DNA of 57,432 bases from Spirochaetaceae bacterium (lineage in GTDB: Bacteria > Spirochaetota > Spirochaetia > Treponematales > Rectinemataceae): contig JAOABY010000008.1 in NCBI GenBank assembly GCA_026418115.1, positions 1-57,432 of the forward strand, in the 5' to 3' direction. The notes below the pieces were generated by a model. It was not told where the DNA came from and made no database searches. It worked only from the letters and a program-made list of their open reading frames with translations. Of this stretch, positions 31,619 through 39,999 are shown in pieces; positions within the stretch are counted from its first letter, which is position 1, and every line of letters starts with the position of its first letter. Made by a program: the position numbers and the translations under genes.

Positions 31619-32974
31619 ATGAGCCACACCACCTCGCGCGATATGTTTCGCTCTGGCATTGGCGCTTTTGCCGCTACCCTGGGATCGGCCATCGGCCTTG
31701 GCAATATCTGGAAATTCCCCTTTCTTACTGGGATGAATGGCGGATCGGCGTTTGTATTCGCGTATCTCCTGAGCGTGCTTCTGGTCGGACTGCCCATTCT
31801 TGTCACCGAGCATGTGATAGGCAGACGCATGCGTATGAATGCGGTTCCTGCCTATGCCGCTGCCGGCAGGGCCAGGATCTGGAGCACCATCGGGTATGCG
31901 GGCCTGATCGCGGCTGTGCTCATCATGGCGTTCTATACCGATATCGCAGGATGGGTTTTTGCCTATGTTTTCAAATCGCTGAATGCCGCGGCCTCAGGCA
32001 GGGTGCTGGGCCCTGAAGACTTTCAGGCACTCGCTGGCGGGACGCTCGAGCCTCTCGCCTGGCAGACCATGGTGCTGGTGCTGGTTGTCATCATTGTGGG
32101 TGCGGGCGTATCCAGAGGGATTGAGAGAGCGACCAAGACTCTCATGCCGCTCCTGCTCGTGCTGCTGCTTGTGTGCGACATCCGTGCGCTCACGCTGCCA
32201 AACTCGTATGCCGGCGTGCAGTTTCTCTTTGCACCCAACCCAGGCAGGCTGAGCCCTGCGGTCCTGCTGTCCGCACTGGGACTTGCGTTCTTCAAGCTCT
32301 CGCTGGGCATGGGCACCATGACTACCTACGGCTCCTACCTGCCAGACAGTACGAAAATCCTGCCGAATGCCACGAGAGTAGCGCTGGCCGATACCCTTGT
32401 CTCTCTGCTCGCCGGTCTGGCTATTTTCCCCGCCGTGTTCTCTTTTGGTGTGGAGCCCAACGCAGGCCCCGGCCTGCTTTTCATCACCATTCCGCTCATC
32501 TTCTCCAGGCTGCCTCTGGGGTGGCTCTTCACTGCAATGTTTTTCATTCTTGCGGCCATTGCGACCATTGGAGCCATGGTATCGCTCATCGAGGTGCCTA
32601 CCGCCTTCCTGGCGGAAAAGGGAGGGATGTCGAGGTTCAAGGCAGCAGTGCTGAGTGCTGCCGCCATGCTTGTGCTGGGTGTCTTCGCTACTCTTTCCAT
32701 GAGCCCGCGTTATCCGGGCTTGAAGCTCTTCGGGCTGAGCATGTTCGATCTTTTTGATTTCATCTCCTCGAATATTCTGCTGCCGCTGGGCGGCATCGCA
32801 ATTGCAGTAGTCGGAGGCTGGATACTCTCCCGAGACCAGTACCTTGGAGAGTTGGGGAAGAACTACCTGCGGCAGCCCGGTACGCATGCTGCGCTGCATG
32901 CAATGGTGCGATGGGTCGCACCTGTCCTTATCACGCTGATTCTTCTGAATGGCCTCGGTGTGATTCGGCTCTGA
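31619..32974 (+). CDS. Sodium-dependent amino-acid transporter, NSS/SNF family
   Basis: The 451-residue protein shows the NSS opening SGIGAFAATLGSAIGLGNIWKFPFLTGMNGGSAFVFAYLL, which contains the unwound helix 1 that binds Na+ and substrate (LeuT numbering GNxWRFP). About 11-12 membrane helices follow. Family members (LeuT, TnaT, MhsT) carry hydrophobic or aromatic amino acids with Na+. The Lys in place of Arg in WKFP is a common bacterial variation. The Shine-Dalgarno AAAGGA precedes ATG. It is preceded by a promoter with a palindromic site and converges with the PlsC-like gene, 3 nt apart. Confidence 0.9.
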   Translation: MSHTTSRDMFRSGIGAFAATLGSAIGLGNIWKFPFLTGMNGGSAFVFAYLLSVLLVGLPILVTEHVIGRRMRMNAVPAYAAAGRARIWSTIGYAGLIAAVLIMAFYTDIAGWVFAYVFKSLNAAASGRVLGPEDFQALAGGTLEPLAWQTMVLVLVVIIVGAGVSRGIERATKTLMPLLLVLLLVCDIRALTLPNSYAGVQFLFAPNPGRLSPAVLLSALGLAFFKLSLGMGTMTTYGSYLPDSTKILPNATRVALADTLVSLLAGLAIFPAVFSFGVEPNAGPGLLFITIPLIFSRLPLGWLFTAMFFILAAIATIGAMVSLIEVPTAFLAEKGGMSRFKAAVLSAAAMLVLGVFATLSMSPRYPGLKLFGLSMFDLFDFISSNILLPLGGIAIAVVGGWILSRDQYLGELGKNYLRQPGTHAALHAMVRWVAPVLITLILLNGLGVIRL

Positions 32975-32977
32975 GCC

Positions 32978-34237
32978 TCAGTTGGCAGCCTGGTGGATTG
33001 TTCTGAGAAGGCTGATACCCTCAGCATACTTCCTGCCAGATGTACGGGGGCTGGCGAACTCGACCCTGTAGGCTGTCATGCCTTTGTAGAATTCGAATAG
33101 ATTCCATTTGAGCACTCCTTCTCCCTCGATATCATCGATGGTGAAGACAATGCTCGATCCATCTCTGCCTGTAAATTCGAGGCGGTCGAGGTACAGTGCC
33201 ATAGTCCCCTGCAGCAGATGGCGCATGGTGGCAATCCTCTTGCCTTGCTTGAGCACTACCTGATCATCCGAGAAGAGAGGAGCTTGCGATCCTTCCTGCT
33301 GCAGCCTGCTGAAAAGGCTCATGCAGTAGTCTCTCTGGCACTGATCCCATTGTGCGATGTTGTCAAGAAAGTTGTTGCTGTCAAAAGGTGCAACCAGTGC
33401 GCCGGTACCTGACTTCTCGATCAGAAAGGATGCTCTAGGGGTAAAGCTGACGGCAAAACCACAGGAGGTACACGAGAGATGGACGCCTTCGCTGGTAAGG
33501 GTAGCCAGACCTCCACAGGAAGGGCAGACATGCAGGGCAAGCTCGAGATATTCGGCAGCCTGAGGGTGTGTGAAGTCTATGCCTTCCTTCCTGCACCACG
33601 CTGTATCATCATGGTCAAGCGCATGGCGGATTCTGTCCTCGATAGCCTCAACCCTGAGTGTTCTGAGCTCTTCCGGCGTAAACAGCAGGGAAAACTCAAC
33701 TTCCAGCACCCCTTTTCGACGGACATGGGACCATCGCGGGAGGGTCAGAAAACCACCCTTTATTTTTGCGAGTACCACAGGCGCCTTCAGAAGGCGAAGC
33801 AGCTTGGGGCCTCCTGTAAACAGAGGCAGGGACCGTCCAGTCCAAGAGCTCTGCCCTTCGGGGTAGAATGCAACGATGCCCTTTCTATGCCGGATGATAT
33901 CGACAATCCAGTTCACGGTCTCGATGTCAGGTATTGCTTTGGACTTGGGAATGCATCCTGCGAGCTTGATCAGAAGAAAGCGCATGAGTTGCGTGCGCAT
34001 GTTACCATCTGCTGCAACCCAGTGGATGGGGTAGGGTACGAGCGCGGTGGTGATAAAAGGATCCATGATCGATACATGATTGCCGATGAGCACGAAGGGT
34101 GGCTGCAGAGAGCGCAGCAGCTCGCTGCCGACTGCTCTCACGTTATAGGCCTGCCTGAGCCAGAGGCCATAGGTATATCGGTAGAGAGCATTTCCCCATC
34201 CGAAATTGGTAGGCACATAGCGGCGAGCTGCGATCAT
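32978..34237 (-). CDS. PlsC-family 1-acyl-glycerol-3-phosphate acyltransferase with C-terminal zinc-ribbon-like insert
   Basis: Residues 40-215 form a lysophosphatidate acyltransferase domain: IGNHVSIMDPF (HX4D catalytic motif), then FYPEGQSSWTGRSLPL (EGxxS motif) and APVVLAKIKG. The protein is about 419 residues, much longer than PlsC (about 245). After the acyltransferase part there is CPSCGGLA...LSCTSCGF, a four-cysteine knuckle near 255-280, and a C-terminal domain of about 140 residues. The function of the extension is unknown. The start at 34237 is chosen by AGGGGG 8 nt upstream; the frame reaches 34267. Confidence 0.82.
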   Translation of the reverse strand: MIAARRYVPTNFGWGNALYRYTYGLWLRQAYNVRAVGSELLRSLQPPFVLIGNHVSIMDPFITTALVPYPIHWVAADGNMRTQLMRFLLIKLAGCIPKSKAIPDIETVNWIVDIIRHRKGIVAFYPEGQSSWTGRSLPLFTGGPKLLRLLKAPVVLAKIKGGFLTLPRWSHVRRKGVLEVEFSLLFTPEELRTLRVEAIEDRIRHALDHDDTAWCRKEGIDFTHPQAAEYLELALHVCPSCGGLATLTSEGVHLSCTSCGFAVSFTPRASFLIEKSGTGALVAPFDSNNFLDNIAQWDQCQRDYCMSLFSRLQQEGSQAPLFSDDQVVLKQGKRIATMRHLLQGTMALYLDRLEFTGRDGSSIVFTIDDIEGEGVLKWNLFEFYKGMTAYRVEFASPRTSGRKYAEGISLLRTIHQAAN

Positions 34238-34353
34238 GGAAGACCCCCTGTATGCAGGCTGGTACACAAAGCATAGCCATAGCCGGTATATGGCGACAAG
34301 AAGGGTCAGGTACCCGCGGACACAGAGGTCTGTTTCATGCTAGGATCACGCTG

Positions 34354-34761
34354 ATGGATGTCGGCAAGTACTTCGAATCATGGCTCAGAACCCATGCCGT
34401 TCCTGACAAGGATGATGATCCATCCGGGGATGAGCAGCAAAGCGAGCGCGGCCAGTCGTATGCGCGATTCAAATCGCTGGAGCCTCAGGCCATTCTCGAT
34501 CTGCATGGTATGGGAGCACAGGATGCCAGAATGGCTGTGCGCGCCTTTCTCGCCCGCAGTGCTGCAGCAGGGCTTGAGAAAGTGCTCATCATCCACGGCA
34601 AGGGTAATCACTCACAGCAGGAAGCAAAGCTTGTCGGTGTCGTCAGAGAAGAACTTGAACACAGCGTACATGCCGGAGCCTTCGGTTTTGCCGACAGCAG
34701 ACATGGCGGCAGGGGCGCCACCTGGGCACGGATCCGTGCCACACCTTATTTTTCGCGATAG
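34354..34761 (+). CDS. Smr-domain protein
   Basis: This is a small (135-residue) protein with a C-terminal Smr domain: [20 protein letters not shown] (LDLHG signature near residue 50) and [11 protein letters not shown] (HGKG motif near 87). Smr domains are nucleases or nucleic-acid-binding modules; stand-alone ones can act on branched DNA or on ribosome-associated mRNA. No MutS part is present. ATG 34354 is the likely start; the frame extends to 34252 but that reaches into the divergent PlsC-like region. The 3' end overlaps the end of infA by 16 nt on the opposite strand. Confidence 0.8.
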   Translation: MDVGKYFESWLRTHAVPDKDDDPSGDEQQSERGQSYARFKSLEPQAILDLHGMGAQDARMAVRAFLARSAAAGLEKVLIIHGKGNHSQQEAKLVGVVREELEHSVHAGAFGFADSRHGGRGATWARIRATPYFSR

Positions 34762-34964
34762 ATAATGCGTCCGCGATTGAGGTCGTAGGGGGAGAGACCC
34801 ACTTTCACTTTATCGCCCGGAACAATTCTGATGTAATGCTTGCGCATCTTTCCGGAGAGATGTGCGAGGATGATGTGGCCATTCGCCAGTTCCACCCGGA
34901 ACATGGTGTTGGGAAGGGCTTCTCTCACAATGCCTTCCACTTCGATGGCTTCTTCTTTTGCCAC
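34746..34964 (-). CDS. infA: Translation initiation factor IF-1
   Basis: The GTG at 34964 gives exactly 72 residues, the normal IF-1 length, starting [20 protein letters not shown] and continuing [26 protein letters not shown]. The S1/OB fold ends in [23 protein letters not shown]-1 occupies the ribosomal A-site during initiation. AAGGAG is placed 6 nt before GTG, and the promoter at 35076-35104 gives a leader of about 105 nt. The frame stays open further upstream, but that part has no support. The gene is separate from any ribosomal-protein operon here. Confidence 0.95.
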   Translation of the reverse strand: MAKEEAIEVEGIVREALPNTMFRVELANGHIILAHLSGKMRKHYIRIVPGDKVKVGLSPYDLNRGRIIYREK

Positions 34965-35075
34965 AGCGGCTCCTTGCTGCGAAAATTCCGGCCATTGCAC
35001 TGCGGCCGGCATCGTCCGGCTGGTGGATGCAGCGTGCTGCAGCAGGCATGCTCTTGCGCGCCGTACGATGCTGCA

Positions 35076-35104
35076 ATAGTATGGAGCGTCACGGGAAATG
35101 TCAA
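35076..35104 (-). promoter_or_regulatory. Consensus promoter of infA
   Basis: Minus strand TTGACA (35099-35104), 17 bp, TACTAT (35076-35081). The leader to the GTG start is about 105 nt. Confidence 0.75.
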
Positions 35105-35153
35105 CATGAGAGCCAGGCGCGAGGCTCGTTCCAGAAGGCGCCGGCTGGACAAC

Positions 35154-35182
35154 TTGACAAATTCCGCTGTTCGGTGCATTGT
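35154..35182 (+). promoter_or_regulatory. Candidate promoter of the DksA/TraR gene with an overlapping inverted repeat
   Basis: TTGACA (35154-35159) followed after 17 bp by a weak CATTGT. TTCGG and CCGAA arms (35170-35188) bracket the -10 region and may form an operator. Confidence 0.4.
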
Positions 35183-35242
35183 GCCGAACCACTGCAAGCC
35201 GGCTCCAGAGAAGGTGACGGCGCTTGATGAGGGGGAAACAGG

Positions 35243-35599
35243 ATGGACAATGCCTTCATCGAAAAAATGAAAAATCTCCTGCTCGAGCAGAAGCGGGAAA
35301 TCATGAATACGATCTCGGATTCAAATGAGCAGCTCAAAACGGTGCTGTCCGAGATGGATCCCAAGGATTCTGCGGATATCGCTTCCGACGATATCGACCG
35401 GATCATGATTGAAGCCCTTTCCAGCCAGGATCTGAAGCGATTCAGGGCAATCGAGGCGGCCCTTGTGCGGATCAGCCAGGGGCGGTATGGCATCTGTGCC
35501 AAGTGTGGCAAGAGAATTCCACCGGAAAGACTCGAAGCTATTCCCTATGCGGTCCTCTGCGTAGAGTGCCAGAAGACCGACGAACGCAAGAATCGCTGA
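35243..35599 (+). CDS. DksA/TraR-family C4 zinc-finger regulator
   Basis: The 118-residue protein has an N-terminal coiled-coil helix pair ([21 protein letters not shown]) and a C-terminal zinc finger [25 protein letters not shown] with four cysteines (near 87, 90, 108, 111). DksA-type proteins bind the RNA polymerase secondary channel and act with ppGpp. The tip region reads [15 protein letters not shown], with acidic residues typical of functional DksA. The Shine-Dalgarno is GAGGGGG about 10 nt upstream. It converges with the PHP gene. Confidence 0.85.
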   Translation: MDNAFIEKMKNLLLEQKREIMNTISDSNEQLKTVLSEMDPKDSADIASDDIDRIMIEALSSQDLKRFRAIEAALVRISQGRYGICAKCGKRIPPERLEAIPYAVLCVECQKTDERKNR

Positions 35600-35641
35600 T
35601 TTCCCAGCGCACTCTTTCCTGCGCCGGCATGGCATGTGCTC

Positions 35642-36517
35642 TCACTCACATCGTCTGTGCCGGCGTTCCATTTCTTCCAGCGAAACTTCTTTCCATACAC
35701 CCGGTTTCTCAAGATACCAGAACGAGCGGTAGCCTGCGGCTCTTGCTGCCTCGCGCGCTGCATGCTGGTGTAATCCTATATGGGACGGTGCATGAGCGTC
35801 ATCGCCGATGGTGAGGGGAATGTCCTTTTCCTGCATGGCGCGGAGCAGCTGCGGTCCAGGATACACCTCGTGATGCTTGCCTCGTGCGATGCCGCCAGTA
35901 TTGATTTCCACTACACAGCCATGTTGCGCTGCAAGATCAATCGCTTCCTGTGCGGCTGCCAGATAGGCGGGCGATGAGGTATCGAACCAGCGGCCATCGG
36001 CATTGTTTTTCTTGACGATGTCAAAGTGCGCGATGATATCAAAACCTCCGCGTGCAATCATGGCACACATGAACTCCCAGTAGCGCCGCGATATTCTGTC
36101 ATGATCAGTACCAGCCCAGCGCCGGACATTCTTCGTGAACTGCTCCTGAGGCTCATCGACGGTGAAAGGCTCTTCGCCCGCGGTAGTGAGGTAGTGTACT
36201 GAGGCAATTGTGTAATCAAGACCAAGGGTTGTATAGGCTGGATTGTCGGGCATGGTGATGCCCGGCGCGTAGTCAGTCTCGAGACCTGCGAGTATGCGCA
36301 TGCCCTTTGGCTCGTACTCGGCCGCAAGTTGCCGAATCGTGGCCAGATATGCTGCTGTCTGTTCCCAGACGAGATTCCACCTTGTGCGCATGGGGACAGG
36401 TGCATGTGCAGAGAAACCGAGATGAGTGTATCCATGGCAATAGGCAGCATGAGCCATGGCAGCCGGCTCTGCCTTGCCGTCGCAGAACGTTGTGTGGGTA
36501 TGGTAGCTGAAGCGCAT
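35642..36517 (-). CDS. PHP-domain phosphatase (histidinol-phosphatase-like)
   Basis: The 291-residue protein begins FSYHTHTTFCDGKAEPAAMAHAAYCHGYTHLGFSAHAP, the HxH and acidic metal-binding motif of PHP proteins. Further metal ligands are in AGLETDYAPG, SVHY, IIAHFDIVKKNN and IGDDAHAPSHIGLH. The arrangement fits the HisK-type histidinol-phosphatases that dephosphorylate histidinol phosphate, but no other his genes are in the window, so another phosphoester is possible. The ATG at 36517 has a -10-like TAGTAT only 5 nt before it and no Shine-Dalgarno. Confidence 0.85.
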   Translation of the reverse strand: MRFSYHTHTTFCDGKAEPAAMAHAAYCHGYTHLGFSAHAPVPMRTRWNLVWEQTAAYLATIRQLAAEYEPKGMRILAGLETDYAPGITMPDNPAYTTLGLDYTIASVHYLTTAGEEPFTVDEPQEQFTKNVRRWAGTDHDRISRRYWEFMCAMIARGGFDIIAHFDIVKKNNADGRWFDTSSPAYLAAAQEAIDLAAQHGCVVEINTGGIARGKHHEVYPGPQLLRAMQEKDIPLTIGDDAHAPSHIGLHQHAAREAARAAGYRSFWYLEKPGVWKEVSLEEMERRHRRCE

Positions 36518-36566
36518 GCGTCATACTACCATTGCAGCCAGAGTTGAGGCTACCGGCAGACCACGG

Positions 36567-36595
36567 TTGACGCGGAAGGAGCGCTCTTCTACTAT
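36567..36595 (+). promoter_or_regulatory. Leaderless-type promoter of the PAS histidine-kinase-like gene
   Basis: TTGACG (36567-36572), 17 bp, TACTAT (36590-36595), 6 nt, ATG 36602. Transcription is expected to start at the A of the ATG. Confidence 0.65.
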
Positions 36596-36601
36596 CGAAG
36601 C

Positions 36602-38062
36602 ATGAAGGCCAGCGCCGAAGGCTCCGTCATCCTGGTGCTCTCCGGAGAAGATCGCCACGTAGCGCTCTTCAGTCAGTTGCATGAGCGTTTTGGCTGGATC
36701 ATCAAGGCAGGTTCCGCTGGGGACCTGGGAGTGCTGCTCGATACTGACCTGCTTCCGTCTCCAGCCTATGGTTGCTCACCATCCCAGGATGGGAGATATC
36801 CCTGTCTGCTTGCACTCAGTGCAAGCCAGGCGGAGCAGCCTGTCATACGTGCGATTGCGGAGCGGGGATTCCCTGTGCTGGTGCTCGGCTTCAGACATCA
36901 TCTGAAAGGACCTTTTGTCCGGACCGTATCACAGACCATTTCAGCTGCCGCGCTGCATCGCCAGATCCTTGAGCAGCTGTCAGCCGCAGAGGCTGCAACA
37001 GAAGCAGCATCCTCCGCCGGGCAGGTACGGGAACAGTTCCGCACGCTACTCTCATCGCTTCCCGACATTGTCTATGTGCTCGATGTGGAAGGCAATTTTC
37101 TCTACCTCAACAAGGCGATCAATTCTCTGGGATATGAGCCTGAGGAGCTCATTGGCAGGCATTTCAGCGTGATCATTCATCCTGATGATCGTCCCTTGAT
37201 CTCACGAGATGCTGTGCTGGAAAGAATCAGGAAAGGAGAAGGCGCACCGGCCTCGGCTCCCAAGCTCTTCGATGAACGCCGTTCGGGCGATCGCATGACG
37301 AGAGAGCTTGAAGTGCGCCTGCTCGATCGGCAAGGCAGGGTTGTCCACGCCATGGTGAACGCATATGGAGAGAGGAACCCCAATCTTCCCGTTTTTGAAG
37401 GTCCAAGCCCTGCCCAGACAGTGGGAGTCATTCACGATGTCACGGCGATGTATCTGTATCAGCAGAGCCTTGAGGAATCCCTCCATGCCAAGGATGCCCT
37501 CATGCGGGAAATGTACCGCCGTGTCAGGAAAAACCTGCAGGTCATCGCGAGTCTTGCCCACTTGCGTGAACGTGCTTCACTTTCCGCAGACGTGAAGGAT
37601 GCCCTGATGGACATTGAGGCTCAGATCCAGAGCATCGCAATCGTACATGAAGCGCTGTACCAGTCTGAGCGCGTGGGGAATCTTGGGGTCCGTGACTTCT
37701 TCAGCCGGTTTGCTCATGCGGCAGAGGAATCGCTCGGCAGGATTGGCGCGTCGGTGCATCTTGCGGTGCAGAGCGACGATGCGCCGCTGGATCCGGATCG
37801 TGCGATGGCGCTCTCCCTCCTTCTGCTGGAAATGCTTTCGGCTTCATGCCGATGCTGCAGAGAGACCAGACGTGCTGCTGAATTCCGCCTGCAAGTCAGC
37901 AATGAAGATGGCAGACTCGTCTTTATGCTGGAAGGGCCCTGTCTCTGCAGGAGCAAGAGTGGAGAGGTAGAACAGTCGCTCGCCGAGCAGGCTGGCGTGG
38001 TGGTCGACATGCAGCACGAAGATGGGGAAACCATGGATAGGATTATCCTCCATACCCGGTAG
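36602..38062 (+). CDS. PAS-domain histidine-kinase-like protein (HisKA_2 family) lacking catalytic residues
   Basis: The first 125 residues resemble a degenerate receiver fold. A PAS domain occupies about 140-280 (LLSSLPDIVYVLDVEGNFLYLNKAI, then IGRHFSVIIHPDDRPLI). Residues 300-350 align with the HisKA_2 dimerisation domain, but the usual HHRVKNN reads YRRVRKN: Tyr305 and Arg306 replace both histidines, including the phospho-acceptor. The C-terminal ATPase region lacks the N-box asparagines (LLLEMLSASC where NELVxNA is expected) and the glycine-rich boxes. It is therefore probably a pseudokinase acting as a sensor or scaffold. No response regulator is adjacent. It appears to be transcribed as a leaderless mRNA from the promoter ending at 36595. 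Confidence 0.8.
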   Translation: MKASAEGSVILVLSGEDRHVALFSQLHERFGWIIKAGSAGDLGVLLDTDLLPSPAYGCSPSQDGRYPCLLALSASQAEQPVIRAIAERGFPVLVLGFRHHLKGPFVRTVSQTISAAALHRQILEQLSAAEAATEAASSAGQVREQFRTLLSSLPDIVYVLDVEGNFLYLNKAINSLGYEPEELIGRHFSVIIHPDDRPLISRDAVLERIRKGEGAPASAPKLFDERRSGDRMTRELEVRLLDRQGRVVHAMVNAYGERNPNLPVFEGPSPAQTVGVIHDVTAMYLYQQSLEESLHAKDALMREMYRRVRKNLQVIASLAHLRERASLSADVKDALMDIEAQIQSIAIVHEALYQSERVGNLGVRDFFSRFAHAAEESLGRIGASVHLAVQSDDAPLDPDRAMALSLLLLEMLSASCRCCRETRRAAEFRLQVSNEDGRLVFMLEGPCLCRSKSGEVEQSLAEQAGVVVDMQHEDGETMDRIILHTR

Positions 38063-38071
38063 GCGCGGGTA

Positions 38072-38101
38072 TTGAACTTTATAATAATTGTTATATATAA
38101 T
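38072..38101 (+). promoter_or_regulatory. Promoter of trxB
   Basis: TTGAAC (38072-38077), 18 bp, TATAAT (38096-38101). A PerR/Fur-like TTATAATAATTGTTA (38079-38093) lies between the boxes. Confidence 0.6.
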
Positions 38102-38115
38102 ATATTATATATAAC
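38090..38115. promoter_or_regulatory. Perfect 26-bp AT-only-core palindrome over the trxB -10 box
   Basis: Each half is 13 bp, GTTATATATAATA and its complement, with no spacer. It covers the -10 and the start of the mRNA and ends 8 nt before the Shine-Dalgarno region, so it may be a repressor operator or an RNA hairpin. Confidence 0.7.
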
Positions 38116-38129
38116 ATGAGGAGAAGACC

Positions 38130-39071
38130 ATGGCTGAACGATATGATCTGGCAATCATAGGTGCAGGAGCGGCAGGCCTCGCCGCAGCACAGTATGGAGC
38201 CCGTGCAAATCTGAAGACGCTCGTGATTGAAGAGATGGCGCATGGCGGACAGGCATTGCTCATCGATACACTTGAGAACTATCCGGGGATTGTTGAGCCC
38301 ATTTCGGGTTATGATCTTGCAGAACGCATGCGTGCGCAGGCAGAGAATTTTGGTGCACAGTTTCTCGCGGCGAGTGTACATGCGGTAAAAAAAGCGGAAG
38401 GCTACTTTGTTCTCGAAACGAGCGAAGGAGCTGTCGAAAGCCTGACTGTCGTTGTAGCGACAGGCGCGCAGCACCGACATCTCGAAATTCCCGGCGAGGA
38501 CGCCTTCATCGGCAAGGGCGTTTCGTATTGCGCAACCTGTGACGGTCCCTTCTTCAAAGGCAGGAAGATGCTGGTGGTAGGAGGTGGCGATGCAGCATGT
38601 GACGAGGCGATGTATCTCTCCAAGCTCACCAGCCAGATTGTGATGATCCATCGAAGGGACCGGTTCAGGGCACAAAAAGCACTCGCCGCCCGTGTCCTCG
38701 CCAATCCATCGATCGAAGTGCGTTTCAACACTGTTGCAAGGGAAATCCGGGGAGACAGCAAGGTCCGCTCGGTAGTGCTCGAAAATCTGCAAACCCACGA
38801 AATATACGAAGAGCCTTTTGATGCAGTATTTGTGTTCATAGGCTCCAATCCCCGCATAGATTTTCTGAAGGACACCGGCATCGCCCTTGATGAGGCGGGC
38901 TATATCATCACGGACTGCACCATGCAGTCGAGTATCCCCGGGCTTTTTGCAGTTGGTGATGTGAGGGCAACTCCCTTCCGTCAGATCGTAACCGCTGCGG
39001 CAGATGGAGCGATTGCAGCACACGCAGCATCGATGTATATCGATGAACTGAAGGGTCAGGCCTACCACTGA
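38130..39071 (+). CDS. trxB: Thioredoxin reductase
   Basis: The 313-residue flavoprotein reduces thioredoxin with NADPH. It has the FAD-binding IIGAGAAGLAAAQYGARA at the N-terminus, the redox pair Cys134 and Cys137 in SYCATCDG, the NADPH-binding VVGGGDAACDEAMYL with HRRDRFRA basic residues, and the C-terminal FAD motif GLFAVGDVRATPFRQIVTAAADGAIAA. All essential residues are present. ATGAGGAGAAGACC precedes the ATG with a good Shine-Dalgarno. The promoter has an overlapping AT-rich palindrome, suggesting redox or metal-responsive control. It is followed by a GNAT gene and rnhB in the same direction. Confidence 0.94.
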   Translation: MAERYDLAIIGAGAAGLAAAQYGARANLKTLVIEEMAHGGQALLIDTLENYPGIVEPISGYDLAERMRAQAENFGAQFLAASVHAVKKAEGYFVLETSEGAVESLTVVVATGAQHRHLEIPGEDAFIGKGVSYCATCDGPFFKGRKMLVVGGGDAACDEAMYLSKLTSQIVMIHRRDRFRAQKALAARVLANPSIEVRFNTVAREIRGDSKVRSVVLENLQTHEIYEEPFDAVFVFIGSNPRIDFLKDTGIALDEAGYIITDCTMQSSIPGLFAVGDVRATPFRQIVTAAADGAIAAHAASMYIDELKGQAYH

Positions 39072-39090
39072 GCCCTGGAAATGGCGGATC

Positions 39091-39999
39091 ATGTGGCTGC
39101 GCCAGGACTGCGTGACTGAGGCATGCAGAACATTTCTCCTGTCTCACGAGGAAAGCTGCATTGCAGTGGCCGAAGCTGCGCGGGCCTGTGCAACAGGCAC
39201 GGGGACCAGATACAGGCTCATGGTGCATCTGCCGCCTGGCAGCGATGGCAGGCATGAAGCCTCGATATCCATGCTTGCCGGGTCTGCGAAGATAGACGGG
39301 GTGGCAGTCTACACGCCAGCTGCTTCCTCACTCAGAATCATTCTCCCACCGGAACATCCGGAGTGCGACCAGCTGCTCAATCTCCTGGGGCCGGGGGTCA
39401 CGCCACGTCTGGTCTCCGGCAAGCTGCAGGATGTTCGCTCATTCGTGCCGCTGCTTGAACCGACGAGTGATCCAGGATGGGGATGGGAGCTCCAGATCTT
39501 CCGATTCATGCTCAGATTGCAACCTGTGGAGCCACCTGTCATGGCGCTGCTTCCTGATGGAGTGAATCTTCGGCGTGCGCAATGGTCCGACAGAAAGTCA
39601 CTGCTCAGCCTTGAGGCTGCCTATGAACGTGAGGAAATGGGCTTCGATGTCTCCAGTCGTCAGGTCGCGGACCATGTCATGCACATGATGGAGCAGCAGA
39701 TTGTCCTCGTGGCGGAACGCAGGGGTGTCTGCATTGGAAAGATCAATACCAATGCCCGAGGCTATCTGCATGATCAGATTGGCGGGTTCTATGTGCAGCC
39801 TGCACATCGGGGCGCAGGTATTGGCCAGGCACTTCTTGAAGCTCTGACAGGCATGATAGAGCGGAGCGGTCGCATACCTGCGCTGTTCGTTCGACAGGAT
39901 AATGTGCCGGCCCTTGCGCTCTACAGAAAGACGGGCTTTTCAGATTCAGGGCTGTATGCTGTCTTTCGCAGCGTGATGACTGGAGCGCGGAGAGGATAA
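39091..39999 (+). CDS. GNAT-family N-acetyltransferase with an unrecognised N-terminal domain
   Basis: Residues 150 to 295 are a GNAT domain: VNLRRAQWSDRKSLLSLEAAYEREEMGF, then GGFYVQPAHRGAGIGQALLEAL, which contains the acetyl-CoA loop RGAGIG, and VRQDNVPALALYRKTGF at the end. The N-terminal 150 residues are a distinct, mixed alpha/beta region of unknown function. The two-part design is seen in other GNAT proteins. The substrate is unknown. It starts 19 nt after trxB and its stop overlaps the rnhB start by one base (TAATG). Confidence 0.78.
   Translation: MWLRQDCVTEACRTFLLSHEESCIAVAEAARACATGTGTRYRLMVHLPPGSDGRHEASISMLAGSAKIDGVAVYTPAASSLRIILPPEHPECDQLLNLLGPGVTPRLVSGKLQDVRSFVPLLEPTSDPGWGWELQIFRFMLRLQPVEPPVMALLPDGVNLRRAQWSDRKSLLSLEAAYEREEMGFDVSSRQVADHVMHMMEQQIVLVAERRGVCIGKINTNARGYLHDQIGGFYVQPAHRGAGIGQALLEALTGMIERSGRIPALFVRQDNVPALALYRKTGFSDSGLYAVFRSVMTGARRG

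Noticed and set aside
35642-36517. PHP protein as a DNA polymerase fragment or CpsB-type tyrosine phosphatase
   Set aside because: The full-length 291-residue stand-alone protein with the histidinol-phosphatase motif pattern argues against a polymerase fragment, and CpsB motifs are not seen.
38091-39092. 333-codon open frame antisense to trxB
   Set aside because: It lies opposite an intact thioredoxin reductase and lacks a start signal.
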